A stretch of 64,000 nt of DNA from Thiothrix sp. Its GTDB lineage: Bacteria; Pseudomonadota; Gammaproteobacteria; Thiotrichales; Thiotrichaceae. Of the stretch, positions 33,018 to 43,802 are shown piece after piece. Both the position numbers and the translations under genes were made by a program. The DNA is taken from the NCBI GenBank assembly GCA_008015155.1, contig SSFA01000009.1, positions 62,001 to 126,000 of the forward strand. The letters run 5' to 3'. The number at the start of each line of letters is the position of its first letter. The stretch's first letter is position 1. The notes beneath the pieces were generated by a model. That model was given only the letters and a program-made list of their open reading frames with translations. It was not told the origin of the DNA and did not search any database.

Positions 33018-34184
33018 ATGAGTTGGGTAACTAAGATCAGTCTTTCAACCATGATTGGGGTAGTGCTAGCCAGCCCTAGCCTTGTCAACGCAGCAGACAT
33101 GCTTCAAGAACTCGGTAAAGGCGAAGGGAAGCTGAATATTGTCGCTTGGCCGGGTTATATCGAACGGGGCGAGACCGATAAAGCCTACGACTGGGTAACT
33201 AAATTCGAGGAGAAAACGGGCTGTAAAGTCAATGTCAAGACCGCGAACACTTCGGATGAAATGGTCGCCTTAATGAATGAAGGTGGCTTTGATTTAGTCA
33301 CTGCTTCAGGCGATGCGTCTTTGCGTTTGATTGCTGGCGAGCGCGTACAGCCGATCAATCCTAAATTAATTCCAAGCTGGTCGACCCTCGACAAACGTTT
33401 ACAAGATGCGCCTTGGCATACGGTCGATGGGGTGCATTATGGAACGCCCTATATGTGGGGGCCGAATGTCTTAATGTATAACACCGAAGTTTTCAAAGAA
33501 GCACCGAAAAGCTGGAAGGTAGTATTCGAGCCGATGGATTTCCCTGATGGCAAACCGAATAAAGGTCGTGTGCAAGCGTATGATGGCCCGATTCATATTG
33601 CCGATGCAGCCAACTATCTGATGGCACACAAACCTGAATTAGGCATCAAAAGCCCCTATGAATTGAATGAAGATCAATACAAAGCAGCGCTCGATTTATT
33701 GCGCCAGCAACGCACGCTAGTGTCGCGCTATTGGCATGATGCGATGATTCAGATTGATGATTTCAAAAATGAAGGGGTTGTGGCGTCTGGCTCTTGGCCT
33801 TTCCAAGTGAATTTGTTGCAAGGTGAAAAGAAACCGATTGCTTCTACTATTCCCGAAGAAGGTGTAACGGGCTGGGCGGATACCACCATGCTACATGCCA
33901 AAGCCGAAAATCCAAATTGTGCTTATCTGTGGATGGAGCATAGCCTGTCTTCTAATCTCCAAAGTGACTTAGGGGTGTGGTTCGGTGCTAATCCGAGCGT
34001 GCCAGCTGCCTGTACTGATAAGCGCGGTATGTTGGATGAAGCAACCTGCAAGAAAAACGGCATGGATGACTTTGAGAAGATTAAATTCTGGGTCACACCT
34101 GCTGCAAAATGCGCCTCACAAACTGCCTGTGTACCTTATTACCGTTGGGTTTCTGATTATATTGCAGTGATTGGCGGCCGCTAA
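33018..34184 (+). CDS. ydcS: Polyamine-type ABC binding protein (YdcS-like)
   Basis: A 388-residue periplasmic binding protein of the spermidine/putrescine family. The signal peptide ends near VNAAD, then LNIVAWPGYIERG opens the mature fold, with VSRYWHDA later. The start has GGAGG seven bases upstream. Gene order binding protein, ATPase, two permeases and aldehyde dehydrogenase equals E. coli ydcSTUVW, which imports and oxidises a polyamine-derived aldehyde or GABA precursor. The real substrate could also be a trimethylated amine, given the genes elsewhere in the window. Confidence 0.85.
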   Translation: MSWVTKISLSTMIGVVLASPSLVNAADMLQELGKGEGKLNIVAWPGYIERGETDKAYDWVTKFEEKTGCKVNVKTANTSDEMVALMNEGGFDLVTASGDASLRLIAGERVQPINPKLIPSWSTLDKRLQDAPWHTVDGVHYGTPYMWGPNVLMYNTEVFKEAPKSWKVVFEPMDFPDGKPNKGRVQAYDGPIHIADAANYLMAHKPELGIKSPYELNEDQYKAALDLLRQQRTLVSRYWHDAMIQIDDFKNEGVVASGSWPFQVNLLQGEKKPIASTIPEEGVTGWADTTMLHAKAENPNCAYLWMEHSLSSNLQSDLGVWFGANPSVPAACTDKRGMLDEATCKKNGMDDFEKIKFWVTPAAKCASQTACVPYYRWVSDYIAVIGGR

Positions 34185-34194
34185 TCCTGCACTA

Positions 34195-34228
34195 CAGCGA
34201 GCTTAAGTTGTTAGGCTCGCTGATTTTT
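34195..34228 (+). terminator. Attenuating hairpin after the binding-protein gene
   Basis: CAGCGAGC (34195-34202) pairs with GCTCGCTG (34215-34222), followed by a T-rich stretch (GATTTTTCT). It lies between the binding protein and the ATPase gene. Such a hairpin commonly lets more binding protein than transporter be made. Confidence 0.65.
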
Positions 34229-34250
34229 CTTGCCTTCGATCAGGAATGCC

Positions 34251-35243
34251 ATGCCCATGTCCACGGCTGTGTTATTTAAGCAAGTCTCACGTTATTTCGA
34301 CCAAGTGAAAGCGGTCGATAAAGTCAATTTAGCTATTCAGGAAGGCGAATTTTTTGCCATGCTTGGGCCTTCAGGCTCTGGCAAAACCACTTGTTTACGC
34401 TTAATTGCAGGCTTTGAGCAGCCTAGTACAGGCCAGATTGAAATCTTTGGCGAAGCAGTGGCCGGAGTTCCGCCCTATCGTCGTCAAGTCAATACTGTTT
34501 TCCAAGACTATGCTCTCTTTCCACATCTAAATATTCTCGATAATGTCGCCTACGGCTTAATGATTCGCGGCATTGATAAAAAAACACGTTATCAAGCGGC
34601 TGAAGAAGCATTAAATCTCGTGCAATTAAGCGGCTTCTCGGCACGCAAACCTGCTCAATTATCCGGTGGGCAGCGGCAACGAGTGGCGCTAGCACGTGCT
34701 TTAGTGAATAAACCCAAAGTCCTGCTCTTGGATGAACCGCTGGGTGCTTTGGATTTAAAACTGCGCGAGCAAATGCAGGAAGAGTTAAAGGCTCTGCAAA
34801 AACAGCTCGGTATCACTTTCGTATTTGTCACTCATGATCAAGGCGAAGCCCTATCAATGGCGGATCGCATTGCAGTCTTCAATCAAGGCAAGATTATCCA
34901 AGTCGATACACCCCAAGCCTTATACCGCCGACCCAATTCACCCTTTGTAGCCAATTTCGTCGGCTCGTCCAATGTCTTGCCGCCCGAGTTTGTGAAGCGT
35001 TTAGGTCTACCCGCACAATGGGCTAGTTTACGTCCGGAAGATATTCAATTGGTGCACAGTGCGGGTTATAGCGCGACTTTATTGAGCCACAGTTATATGG
35101 GCAGTGCCAATCGCCTGCAATTAGTGCTTAACGATCAAGTACTGCATGCTTTAGTGCCACATCATCTTGCTTTGCCGCCAGACAACAGCCAAGTGCAGAT
35201 TACTTGGCAACCCAGCGACTTGCATTTGATGGAGTCGGCATGA
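34251..35243 (+). CDS. ydcT: ABC transporter ATP-binding protein (YdcT/PotA-like)
   Basis: A 330-residue ABC ATPase of the polyamine/Opine family. Walker A is GPSGSGKTT, the ABC signature LSGGQRQRVALARAL and Walker B VLLLDEPLGALD, with the H-loop in FVTHDQ. A C-terminal TOBE-like region follows (residues about 240-330). The ATG at 34251 has AGGA five bases upstream; the TTG at 34230 would extend it. Its stop overlaps the next permease start by four bases. Confidence 0.93.
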   Translation: MPMSTAVLFKQVSRYFDQVKAVDKVNLAIQEGEFFAMLGPSGSGKTTCLRLIAGFEQPSTGQIEIFGEAVAGVPPYRRQVNTVFQDYALFPHLNILDNVAYGLMIRGIDKKTRYQAAEEALNLVQLSGFSARKPAQLSGGQRQRVALARALVNKPKVLLLDEPLGALDLKLREQMQEELKALQKQLGITFVFVTHDQGEALSMADRIAVFNQGKIIQVDTPQALYRRPNSPFVANFVGSSNVLPPEFVKRLGLPAQWASLRPEDIQLVHSAGYSATLLSHSYMGSANRLQLVLNDQVLHALVPHHLALPPDNSQVQITWQPSDLHLMESA

Positions 35244-36178
35244 ATAGCGTGGTCGCCTCCACTAGCCCTTCGCGCTTAGCTCGTTTATCGGATTATGCCT
35301 GGCGTCATCCCAAGCAAGTCTTGCTGGTGATGCTAATTCTGCCGGTCTTGTGGTTGGGTGTTGTGTATTTAGGCTCGCTCGCGACCTTGCTGATTCAAAG
35401 CTTTTTCTCGATTGACGAATTCTCCGGCCTCATTAAGCACGAATGGACACTAAAAACCTATCAAGAACTTTTCGTCCCCGCTAATCTCGATATTATTCTG
35501 CGCACCCTAGCTATGGCAGCCCTAGTCACTATGGCCTCAGCCATTCTTGCCTTTCCGATTGCTTATTATGCAGCGCGTTATGCTAAAGGTGTTTGGAAAG
35601 CGCTATTTTACATCGGCATTATGCTGCCGCTGTGGTCGAGCTATTTAGTCAAAATTTATGCGTGGAAATTGATTTTGGCGCGGGAAGGCATCTTGAATTG
35701 GCTATTCACCAGTTTGCATTTAGATGGTTTATTGAATGTGTATTTGGCGCTGCCGGTGGTAGGGGGTAGCTCACTCTCGGTGAGCTATACCGGCACGTTT
35801 TTAGTGTTCGTGTATGTGTGGCTGCCTTTCATGATTTTGCCCTTGCAAGCTGCTTTAGAACGAGTGCCCAGCAGTTTATTGGAAGCTTCTGCTGATTTAG
35901 GGGCCAGTGCTTGGCAAACCCTGCGCTATGTTTTATTACCGCTCGCCCTGCCCGGTTTAATTGCCGGTTCGATTTTTACTTTTTCGCTCACCCTAGGCGA
36001 TTACATTATTCCGCAAATTATTGGTTCCTCGCGTTTGTTCATTGGTCAAGCGGTGTATATGCAGCAAGGTACCGCGGGCAATATTCCTTTAGCAGCGGCT
36101 TTTTCGGTCGTGCCGATTGTGATTATGGGCATTTATTTGTGGCTAGCGAAACGCGCGGGGGCTTTTAATGCACTCTAA
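35240..36178 (+). CDS. ydcU: ABC transporter permease (YdcU/PotB-like)
   Basis: A 312-residue inner-membrane permease of the polyamine importer family. Start ATG 35240 (GGAG just upstream) overlaps the ATPase stop. It has six or so hydrophobic helices and the coupling loop [20 protein letters not shown]. It overlaps the second permease by 11 bases. Confidence 0.9.
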   Translation: MNSVVASTSPSRLARLSDYAWRHPKQVLLVMLILPVLWLGVVYLGSLATLLIQSFFSIDEFSGLIKHEWTLKTYQELFVPANLDIILRTLAMAALVTMASAILAFPIAYYAARYAKGVWKALFYIGIMLPLWSSYLVKIYAWKLILAREGILNWLFTSLHLDGLLNVYLALPVVGGSSLSVSYTGTFLVFVYVWLPFMILPLQAALERVPSSLLEASADLGASAWQTLRYVLLPLALPGLIAGSIFTFSLTLGDYIIPQIIGSSRLFIGQAVYMQQGTAGNIPLAAAFSVVPIVIMGIYLWLAKRAGAFNAL

Positions 36179-36971
36179 AGCACCTTGGGGCTTGAAAATT
36201 GCGGCTGGCTTGGGTCTAGCTTTCTTACATCTGCCTATTTTATTAATCTTCGTGTATGCCTTCACTACCGAAGAAAAAAGCTATCAATGGCCACCGCCGG
36301 GCTTTACTTTAAAATGGTTTGGCGTGGCTTGGGAACGTAGCGATGTGTGGGAAGCTTTAGCACTATCTTTAAAAGTGGCGAGTATTTCCACCTTAATCGC
36401 TTTAGTGCTAGGTACTTTATGCGCTGCTGCTGTCTCACGTACGCGTTTTTTTGGCCGTGAAACCATTTCCCTCTTAGTCATTTTGCCCATTGCCCTGCCC
36501 GGCATTATTACCGGCATCGCGCTGCGCTCGGCCTTTAATTTGGCGGACATTCCTTTTTCATTTTGGACGATTGTCTTGGGGCATGCGACCTTTTGTATTG
36601 TGGTGGTTTATAACAATGCGGTGGCGCGCTTTCGGCGACTGTCTGGCTCACTGATTGAAGCCTCGATGGATTTGGGCGCGAATAGTTTTCAGACCTTTCG
36701 CTATGTCATTTTGCCGAATATTGCCACGGCGCTCTTAGCAGGTGGCATGTTGGCCTTTGCCCTTTCTTTTGATGAAGTCATTGTTACCACTTTCACCGCA
36801 GGACAACAAAGTACGCTGCCGATTTGGATGTTGGAAGAATTAGTGCGCCCACGTCAGCGTCCTGTCACCAATGTGGTGGCGGTGCTTGTCGTATTGATGA
36901 CTGTGCTGCCGATTATCGCAGCGTATTATTTAACTCGTGATGGCGAGCACAGCGCTGGCCAAGGTAAATAA
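36168..36971 (+). CDS. ydcV: ABC transporter permease (YdcV/PotC-like)
   Basis: A 267-residue permease, partner of YdcU. Hydrophobic helices start at residue 8; the coupling loop reads [20 protein letters not shown]. It lies ten bases upstream of the aldehyde dehydrogenase gene. Together the four transport genes encode a complete ABC importer. Confidence 0.9.
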   Translation: MHSKAPWGLKIAAGLGLAFLHLPILLIFVYAFTTEEKSYQWPPPGFTLKWFGVAWERSDVWEALALSLKVASISTLIALVLGTLCAAAVSRTRFFGRETISLLVILPIALPGIITGIALRSAFNLADIPFSFWTIVLGHATFCIVVVYNNAVARFRRLSGSLIEASMDLGANSFQTFRYVILPNIATALLAGGMLAFALSFDEVIVTTFTAGQQSTLPIWMLEELVRPRQRPVTNVVAVLVVLMTVLPIIAAYYLTRDGEHSAGQGK

Positions 36972-36981
36972 AGGAGCAGGT

Positions 36982-38406
36982 ATGGATACTCAAATGTTAA
37001 TTGGTGCCAGTTTTGAAGCGGGCACTGAAGCAGAAGAAACCATTTTCAACCCCCGTACTGGCGCTAAGATTTTAGGTATTCCTGAAGCCTCACCGGAGCA
37101 AATTAACCGTGCTGTCGCGGCGGCTGACCACGCCTATGATGCGTGGTCACGTACCACACCCGCACAACGCTCCGCTTATTTATTGAAAATTGCTGACCGC
37201 TTAGAAGCTGAAGCTGATGATTTCGCTGCACTTGAAGCTTTGAATTGCGGTAAACCGATTAATGCGGTGCGTAATGATGAATTGCCTGCCATTATTGACT
37301 GCTACCGCTTTTTTGCCGGTGCGGTGCGTTGTATGCCGGGGAATGCAGCAGGCGAATATTTGCCCGGCCATACCTCGATGATTCGCCGCGATCCGATTGG
37401 TTTAGTGGCCTCTATCGCCCCTTGGAATTATCCTTTAATGATGATGGCGTGGAAGCTCGCGCCAGCTTTAGCAGGCGGAAATACTGTGGTCTTTAAGCCC
37501 TCGGAACAAACTCCACTCACCGCCCTCAAATTCGCCAAACTCTTAGCCGATATTTTGCCGGAAGGTGTGGTGAATCTGGTATTAGGCCGTGGTGACAGTG
37601 TTGGTAATGCACTGATTAATCATCCAAAAATCAATATGATCTCGATCACGGGTGACATCGCTACTGGCAAAAAAGTGTTGCAAGCCGCAGTAAAATCGGT
37701 CAAGCGCACGCATTTAGAATTAGGCGGTAAAGCGCCTGTGATTGTATTCGACGATGCGGATTTAGAGGCCGTGGTGAATGGCTTACGCACTTTTGGTTTT
37801 TACAATGCCGGACAAGATTGTACGGCTGCTTGCCGTGTGTATGCAGGCCCAAAAATCTATGAACGTTTAGCTGCGGATTTATCCTCGGCGGTCAGTTCCA
37901 TCCGCTACAACCAAGCGGACGATGGAGCGAATGAAATGGGACCTTTGATTTCAACGCGCCAACGTAATCGTGTGGCTAGTTTTGTCGATCGCGCTGCTGA
38001 ATTGAAACATATTGAAGTCACCACCGGCGGCAAGATGGCTGGCGATAATGGCTTTTATTATGAGCCGACGGTTATAGCGGGTGCTTTGCAAACCGACGAA
38101 ATTGTTCAGCGTGAAGTCTTTGGCCCAGTGATTTCACTGACACGCTTTACCGATACGGACGAGGCGGTGAATTGGGCCAATGATTCAGATTACGGCCTTG
38201 CTTCTTCGGTGTGGACGAAAGATGTGAATAAAGCGATGGCAACTGCTGCGCGCTTACGTTATGGCTGCACTTGGATTAATACCCACTTTATGCTCGTGAA
38301 TGAAATGCCCCATGGCGGCCTGAAACAATCCGGCTATGGTAAAGATATGTCCATGTATGCCTTAGAGGACTATACCACGGTGCGCCATGTGATGATTGCG
38401 CATTAA
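36982..38406 (+). CDS. patD: Aldehyde dehydrogenase, gamma-aminobutyraldehyde type (YdcW/PatD-like)
   Basis: A 474-residue NAD-dependent aldehyde dehydrogenase. The start at 36982 has AAGGAG six bases before it. [20 protein letters not shown] holds the conserved Asn, [16 protein letters not shown] the Glu, [13 protein letters not shown] the catalytic Cys, and [13 protein letters not shown] the NAD-binding Glu-Phe. In E. coli YdcW oxidises gamma-aminobutyraldehyde to GABA. A trimethylaminobutyraldehyde activity is also possible, which would feed gamma-butyrobetaine to the dioxygenase at 9434. Confidence 0.88.
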   Translation: MDTQMLIGASFEAGTEAEETIFNPRTGAKILGIPEASPEQINRAVAAADHAYDAWSRTTPAQRSAYLLKIADRLEAEADDFAALEALNCGKPINAVRNDELPAIIDCYRFFAGAVRCMPGNAAGEYLPGHTSMIRRDPIGLVASIAPWNYPLMMMAWKLAPALAGGNTVVFKPSEQTPLTALKFAKLLADILPEGVVNLVLGRGDSVGNALINHPKINMISITGDIATGKKVLQAAVKSVKRTHLELGGKAPVIVFDDADLEAVVNGLRTFGFYNAGQDCTAACRVYAGPKIYERLAADLSSAVSSIRYNQADDGANEMGPLISTRQRNRVASFVDRAAELKHIEVTTGGKMAGDNGFYYEPTVIAGALQTDEIVQREVFGPVISLTRFTDTDEAVNWANDSDYGLASSVWTKDVNKAMATAARLRYGCTWINTHFMLVNEMPHGGLKQSGYGKDMSMYALEDYTTVRHVMIAH

Positions 38407-38415
38407 GTTTACACA

Positions 38416-38452
38416 GGGGATTTAGTCGGGCTTTCAGTTCGGCTAAATCCTC
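38416..38452 (+). terminator. Hairpin after the ydc-like operon
   Basis: GGATTTAG (38418-38425) pairs with CTAAATCC (38443-38450), a strong stem right after the dehydrogenase stop, followed by TCTATTC. It is the likely end of the ydcSTUVW-like transcript. Confidence 0.55.
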
Positions 38453-38610
38453 TATTCACTATGCAAAATTTCCGAATACAAGCTACGAAATACTTCGCTA
38501 TTTCCTAAGCTATGATCTTGTTAAGATGCCTCTTAAGTTCTTACCTTAAATTTACCTTCTCGACCTGCTATGCCACACTGGCTTGAATAATAAAGTTAAG
38601 GAGAAGGATT

Positions 38611-39792
38611 ATGTTAGAGACTGCAATTGAAGCCAGTAGCGCATTACATAGCGATATGCAGGCTTGGCGACGAGATTTGCATCAGCACCCAGAAATTGCT
38701 TATGAAGAGCATCGTACTAGCCAAAAAGTTGCTGAACGGCTCACCGCGATGGGCATAGAAGTACACACAGGTATTGGTGAAACAGGCGTTGTAGGAGTGC
38801 TGAAAGGTAAGCAAGCTGCTGAGCGCCATATTGCTTTACGTGCCGATATGGACGCACTCAAGCTCACTGAATTAAATACTTTCGCGCATGCCTCCTGTCA
38901 TCAGGGCAAAATGCATGGTTGTGGTCATGATGGGCATACTGCCATGCTACTCGGCGCTGCCGCTGCTTTAGCAAAGCAGCCTGATTTTGCAGGTACGGCT
39001 TATTTTATCTTTCAACCGGCCGAGGAAGGTGAAAAAGGCGCCTTACGGATGCTGGAAGATGGCTTATTTAAGCGCTTCCCGATTCAGGAAATTTACGGCA
39101 TGCATAATTGGCCGGGATTGCCAGCCGGTGAATTTGCAGTGCATTCGGGCCCAGTAATGGCAGCCATTAATGGCTTTGACATTAGCATTAAAGGCACTGG
39201 CGGACACGGCGGGATGCCGGATAAAGTCAATGATCCGATTGTTATTGCGGCACAGTTAATTAATGCCGTGCAAACCGTTATTTCACGCAACCTTTCGCCG
39301 ATTCATAGCGGAGTGATTAGTATCACGCAGATTCAAGGCGGGAGCGGTGCGTATAATGTTATCCCAGAAACGGTGACTTTAAGGGGTGCTATTCGTACCT
39401 TTTTCAAAGCGGATTTAGAGTTGATTTATGCACGAATGCGCACTTTAGTAGAACATACTGCAGCGGCTTTCAATGCGGAGGCTTCGATTGAGTTTTTGGA
39501 AGGTGCAAGCGCTACGATCAATCATCCCGCCCAAGCGGAAGAATGCTATGCCGTACTAAAAGACTTAGTAGGCATGGATAAAGTGCATTGGAATCCAGAA
39601 CCAAGTATGGGTGCAGAAGACTTCGCTTATTTTTTATTAGAGCGCCCGGGCGCTTATATTTGGATTGGGAATGGTACTGCAGAACAGAGCCATGCCTTAC
39701 ATAGCCCTTATTATGATTTTAATGATGAAATTCTGCCCTTAGGTGCAGCTTATTGGGTGAAATTGGTACAAAGTTTAAGTCCTTTAGCTTAA
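38611..39792 (+). CDS. M20-family amidohydrolase (hippurate hydrolase type)
   Basis: A 393-residue metal-dependent amidohydrolase. Metal-binding and catalytic blocks are RRDLHQHPEIAYEE, ADMDAL, MHGCGHDGHTAMLLG, QPAEEGEKGA and the dimerisation-domain segment GGHGGMPDK. Members remove acyl groups from amino acids (hippurate, N-acyl amino acids, IAA conjugates). A ribosome site (AAGGAGAAGG) precedes the start. It follows the ydc-like operon on the same strand, after a hairpin. Confidence 0.9.
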   Translation: MLETAIEASSALHSDMQAWRRDLHQHPEIAYEEHRTSQKVAERLTAMGIEVHTGIGETGVVGVLKGKQAAERHIALRADMDALKLTELNTFAHASCHQGKMHGCGHDGHTAMLLGAAAALAKQPDFAGTAYFIFQPAEEGEKGALRMLEDGLFKRFPIQEIYGMHNWPGLPAGEFAVHSGPVMAAINGFDISIKGTGGHGGMPDKVNDPIVIAAQLINAVQTVISRNLSPIHSGVISITQIQGGSGAYNVIPETVTLRGAIRTFFKADLELIYARMRTLVEHTAAAFNAEASIEFLEGASATINHPAQAEECYAVLKDLVGMDKVHWNPEPSMGAEDFAYFLLERPGAYIWIGNGTAEQSHALHSPYYDFNDEILPLGAAYWVKLVQSLSPLA

Positions 39793-39912
39793 AAACAGCG
39801 AGAACTTAATCGTTTTCAGTCAATTAGAGTTAATGAAGCCCACCCTTTAGAGTGATACACTCTTGGGCATACTGTAGGGAGACCTGCAATTTTTTGAATG
39901 ACGGAGTTTGTA

Positions 39913-41043
39913 ATGCTCAAAGTAGGTTTTGTCGGTTGGCGTGGCATGGTCGGTTCCGTGCTGATGGAACGCATGCAAGCCGAAAAAGATTTCCAAGGTT
40001 TTGAACCTGTATTTTTCACCACCTCTCAAGCGGGGCAAGCAGGCCCTGATGTTGGCATGGGTACGAAGCCCTTGTTACAGGCATCTGATATTGATGCTTT
40101 AAGCCAAATGGACATTATTGTCACCTGCCAAGGTGGCGATTACACCACGGAAGTGTATGAAAAATTACGTGCCAATTGGAATGGCTACTGGATTGATGCC
40201 GCCTCTACTTTGCGCATGAAAGATGATGCGATTATTGTCCTCGACCCTGTCAACCGCCATGTGATTGATGCTGGCTTAAAATCTGGCATTAAGAATTACG
40301 TGGGTGGTAACTGTACAGTGTCCTTAATGCTGATGGCTTTAGGCGGCTTATTTGAGCAAGATTTAGTGGAATGGATGTCAACTATGACTTACCAAGCCGC
40401 TAGTGGTGCGGGCGCGAAAAATATGCGCGAATTGCTCACACAAATGGGCGAATTAAATGGCGAAGTGCAAGACCTATTAGCCGATCCACATTCCGCTATT
40501 TTAGATATCGACCGCAAAGTCACTGCCAAATTAAATGATGGCAGTTTATCTACTGAAAACTTTGGTGCACCGTTAGCAGGTAGTTTAATTCCTTGGATTG
40601 ATAAAGCTTGGGAAAACGGCCAAACCAAAGAAGAATGGAAAGGCATTGCTGAGACTAACAAAATCCTCGGTAAATCAGGCGCAGAGATTATTCCAGTGGA
40701 TGGTCAATGTGTGCGGATTGGTGCGATGCGCTGCCATTCTCAAGGCGTTACTATTAAACTGAAAAAAGATTTACCGCTTGAAGAAATCGAAGCCATCATT
40801 GCTAATCACAATGAATGGGTGAAATTGATTCCAAATGATAAAGCCTCAACTTTAGCAGGCTTAACTCCCGTGCAAGCCTCTGGGACTTTAACTATTCCAG
40901 TCGGGCGCGTGCGCAAAATGAATCTTGGCCCTGAATATATCACTGCATTTACAGTAGGCGATCAATTACTTTGGGGTGCTGCTGAGCCAGTACGGCGCAT
41001 GCTGAAAATTACTTTAGATTATTTGAAAATGACTCAGCATTAA
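39913..41043 (+). CDS. asd: Aspartate-semialdehyde dehydrogenase
   Basis: Aspartate-semialdehyde dehydrogenase (376 aa), a step towards lysine, threonine and methionine. [18 protein letters not shown] is the NADP-binding start, the catalytic Cys is in [11 protein letters not shown] and the catalytic His lies in RCHSQGV. ATG 39913 is preceded by GGAG six bases upstream. This is the gammaproteobacterial form. A strong terminator follows. Confidence 0.96.
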   Translation: MLKVGFVGWRGMVGSVLMERMQAEKDFQGFEPVFFTTSQAGQAGPDVGMGTKPLLQASDIDALSQMDIIVTCQGGDYTTEVYEKLRANWNGYWIDAASTLRMKDDAIIVLDPVNRHVIDAGLKSGIKNYVGGNCTVSLMLMALGGLFEQDLVEWMSTMTYQAASGAGAKNMRELLTQMGELNGEVQDLLADPHSAILDIDRKVTAKLNDGSLSTENFGAPLAGSLIPWIDKAWENGQTKEEWKGIAETNKILGKSGAEIIPVDGQCVRIGAMRCHSQGVTIKLKKDLPLEEIEAIIANHNEWVKLIPNDKASTLAGLTPVQASGTLTIPVGRVRKMNLGPEYITAFTVGDQLLWGAAEPVRRMLKITLDYLKMTQH

Positions 41044-41064
41044 TTGCTTGGCTCGAGTCATTAA

Positions 41065-41104
41065 GAAAAAGGCGTAAACTTGATTGTTACGCTTTTTCTT
41101 TTTC
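41065..41104 (+). terminator. Rho-independent terminator after asd
   Basis: GAAAAAGGCGTAA pairs with TTACGCTTTTTC (one bulge) around a loop of eight to nine bases, followed by a T-rich tail. It ends about 60 bases after the asd stop. Confidence 0.8.
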
Positions 41105-41192
41105 TAAGCAATCTCGTTATCTGCACTTAAATATTGTTTACGCCTCTATTTTTGTTTACTGTGTTGACGATTCAATCATCAGTTGACTTCCT

Positions 41193-43583
41193 ATGGACAA
41201 ACGCCAACTCAGCGAACGCGATATTTGTACTAAATTCATTACCCCAGCACTTCTTCAAACAGGTTGGCAGCAAGATCAATTTTTTGAAGAAGTATTTACC
41301 GACGGGCGCGTGATTGTACGTGGTCAATTAGCGAGTCGCATTACGGATTCGAACGCGCAAGGTGGCCCAAGACGCGCTGATTATGTGTTGTATGCTAAGC
41401 CTAATTTACCTATTGCGGTGATTGAAGCTAAACAAAATAAGTATCCACTTGGGCATGGTATGCAACAGGCATTAGTGTATGCCGAAATGCTAGATATACC
41501 ATTTGCCTTTAGCTCGAATGGCGATGGTTTTTTATTTCAAGATCGCACGGGTTTAAGCCAGCCTTGTATACAGGAATTATCGCTTAATCAATTTCCTAGC
41601 TTGGAGCATTTATGGGGTTTGTATCAAGAATGGAAAGGCATTAAGTCCGAGCAAGCTTTAAAGTTAATTAATCAGCCCTATCACAACACCGCGCAAGGCA
41701 AAGCCCCTCGCTATTACCAACGTATTGCTATTAATCGCACGATTGAAGCTCTTGCCAAAGGTCAAAATCGCATTTTATTAGTCATGGCAACAGGTACAGG
41801 AAAAACCTATACCGCCTTTCAAATTATTTGGCGACTCTGGAAAGCAAAAGCCAAAAAACGTATTTTATTTTTAGCGGATCGTAATATTTTAGTCGATCAA
41901 ACCAAGCAGCAAGACTTTGCTCCCTTTGGCGACTTTATGCATAAAATCGAAAATCGGGAAGCTAAGAAAAACTTCGATATTTATTTATCCCTGTATCAAG
42001 CCGTTACTGGTAAAGAAGAAGATAAGCAAATCTATAAACAATTTCCGCGAGATTTTTTTGATTTAGTGGTCGTAGATGAGTGTCATCGTGGCAGTGCAGC
42101 AGATGATTCTTCGTGGCGCGAAATTTTAGAGTATTTTGGTTCGGCTACCCAAATTGGGCTTACTGCCACTCCCAAAGAAACAAAAGAAGCCAGTAATAGT
42201 TATTATTTTGGCGAGCCTATTTATACCTATTCACTCAAGCAAGGCATTGAAGATGGTTTCCTAGCACCTTACAAAGTGATTCGGATTGCGACCGATGTCG
42301 ATGCTTTAGGCTATACACCGGAACAAGGTAAAACAGATAAGCACGGTAAAGTCATAGCAATACGCCAATACACTACACCTGATTTTGATCGCACCTTAAT
42401 TTTACAAAAGCGTACCGAATTAGTAGCTAAGCGTGTTTGGGAATATCTCAGTAAAACTGATCCAAAAGCTAAAACGATTGTATTTTGTGATGACCAGAAT
42501 CATGCCGAACGTATGCGTCAAGAGTTGGTCAAACTCATTCCCGAAGCCGCCCACAATCGACGTTATATCATGCGTATTACAGGCGATGATAAGGAAGGTA
42601 AAGCGGAGCTGGAAAACTTTATTGATCTCGCCAGCCCTTATCCCGTGATTGCGACCACCTCCAAGCTCATGACTACAGGCGTGGATGCGAAAACCTGCAA
42701 ACTGATTGTCTTGGATCAAACCATTAATTCCATGACCGAGTTTAAGCAGATTGTAGGGCGTGGTACGCGCTTGCGGCAGGATTACCATAAGCTATTTTTC
42801 ACCATTATGGATTTTAAAGGCGCAACGCGGCTGTTCGCGGATAAAGACTTTGATGGCGAGCCTGTGATAATTTACGAACCCAAGCCGGATGATCCTGTCA
42901 CTCCGCCCGAACCTAGTCCGACGGACGAGAATGACATTAAAGAACCTAGCCCACCTCCCTATGGTGGTACAGATAAACCCAAGCCACCTCCAACACCACG
43001 CGAACGCTATGAGCTTGATGATGTCGAGGTCAAACTCGCGTCCGAACTCACTCAGTATTTAGATGCCAATGGAAAATTGATCGCTACGGAATATCGGGTA
43101 TTTTTACGCAAGCAACTCCAAACTGAACTTAGTGAAAGCCTAGGATCACTCCATGAGTTTTTGCAAAAATGGAGTGCTGCCGAACGCAAACAGGCCATTA
43201 TTGATGAGCTTAAGGCGCGTGGTATTGAGATAGCGCATTTATATGAAGCAGTAGCCGATAGTGCTGATTTAGATGTCTTTGATTTATTGGCACATATTGC
43301 TTTTGATCAAAAACCACTAACCCGCCAAGAGCGCGCCGATCATGTTAAAAAGCGCGATTATTTCGGTAAATATGGGGCAGAAGCTAAGCAAGTGTTGGAA
43401 GCCTTACTCGATAAATATGCCAGCAATGGAGTTTTAACGATTGAAAATCCCAATGTGTTAGAAATGCCGCCTTTTGATCAATTTGGCTCGAAAATGCAAA
43501 TTCGACGAAAGATTTTTGGTAGCCCTGAACATTACCAGCAGGCTATTAAGAAGCTGGAAGCGCTATTGTATGAGGCGAGTTAG
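41193..43583 (+). CDS. hsdR: Type I restriction enzyme, restriction subunit (HsdR)
   Basis: A 796-residue type I restriction R subunit. The N-terminal nuclease motif is ADYVLYAK then IAVIEAKQNKYPL (Asp and Glu-x-Lys). The helicase part has Walker A MATGTGKTYTAF near residue 200 and DECH near 295, then GLTATP and VGRGTRLRQDY (motif VI). The C-terminal part, after a Pro-rich linker, resembles the EcoEI R C-terminal domain. It cuts DNA lacking the HsdM mark. First gene of the RM locus. Confidence 0.94.
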   Translation: MDKRQLSERDICTKFITPALLQTGWQQDQFFEEVFTDGRVIVRGQLASRITDSNAQGGPRRADYVLYAKPNLPIAVIEAKQNKYPLGHGMQQALVYAEMLDIPFAFSSNGDGFLFQDRTGLSQPCIQELSLNQFPSLEHLWGLYQEWKGIKSEQALKLINQPYHNTAQGKAPRYYQRIAINRTIEALAKGQNRILLVMATGTGKTYTAFQIIWRLWKAKAKKRILFLADRNILVDQTKQQDFAPFGDFMHKIENREAKKNFDIYLSLYQAVTGKEEDKQIYKQFPRDFFDLVVVDECHRGSAADDSSWREILEYFGSATQIGLTATPKETKEASNSYYFGEPIYTYSLKQGIEDGFLAPYKVIRIATDVDALGYTPEQGKTDKHGKVIAIRQYTTPDFDRTLILQKRTELVAKRVWEYLSKTDPKAKTIVFCDDQNHAERMRQELVKLIPEAAHNRRYIMRITGDDKEGKAELENFIDLASPYPVIATTSKLMTTGVDAKTCKLIVLDQTINSMTEFKQIVGRGTRLRQDYHKLFFTIMDFKGATRLFADKDFDGEPVIIYEPKPDDPVTPPEPSPTDENDIKEPSPPPYGGTDKPKPPPTPRERYELDDVEVKLASELTQYLDANGKLIATEYRVFLRKQLQTELSESLGSLHEFLQKWSAAERKQAIIDELKARGIEIAHLYEAVADSADLDVFDLLAHIAFDQKPLTRQERADHVKKRDYFGKYGAEAKQVLEALLDKYASNGVLTIENPNVLEMPPFDQFGSKMQIRRKIFGSPEHYQQAIKKLEALLYEAS

Positions 43584-43705
43584 TCTTGTCTCCTACGCTC
43601 TTTAATCAACTCAGCACTTAAACTCACTGGAATATGAGCAAATCTAGCCTGTGGTTTCTTAACAACTTGGGCTAGTGCCTGTTTAGATTTAACTTTTTTC
43701 TTCAT
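43580..43705 (-). CDS. Small basic hypothetical protein between hsdR and hsdM
   Basis: A 41-residue frame on the minus strand (MKKKVKSKQALAQVV at its start, ending SLSAELIKERRRQD). Its stop overlaps the hsdR stop. It resembles the tail of some antitoxins but has no clear ribosome site. It is the only sign of a gene in the 219-base hsdR-hsdM gap. Confidence 0.35.
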   Translation of the reverse strand: MKKKVKSKQALAQVVKKPQARFAHIPVSLSAELIKERRRQD

Positions 43706-43802
43706 AAAAACATTCGTGTATCTATTAAAGCTAAGCGTAAAAGAGAACCTTCTTTCCTGCTAGTTTTAGTTTAAAATACCCACCCCATTTTCCAATAAGG
43801 CT

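Noticed and set aside
32839..33021. 60-codon frame upstream of the binding-protein gene
   Set aside because: No ribosome site, no protein-like character, and it overlaps the well-supported start at 33018.
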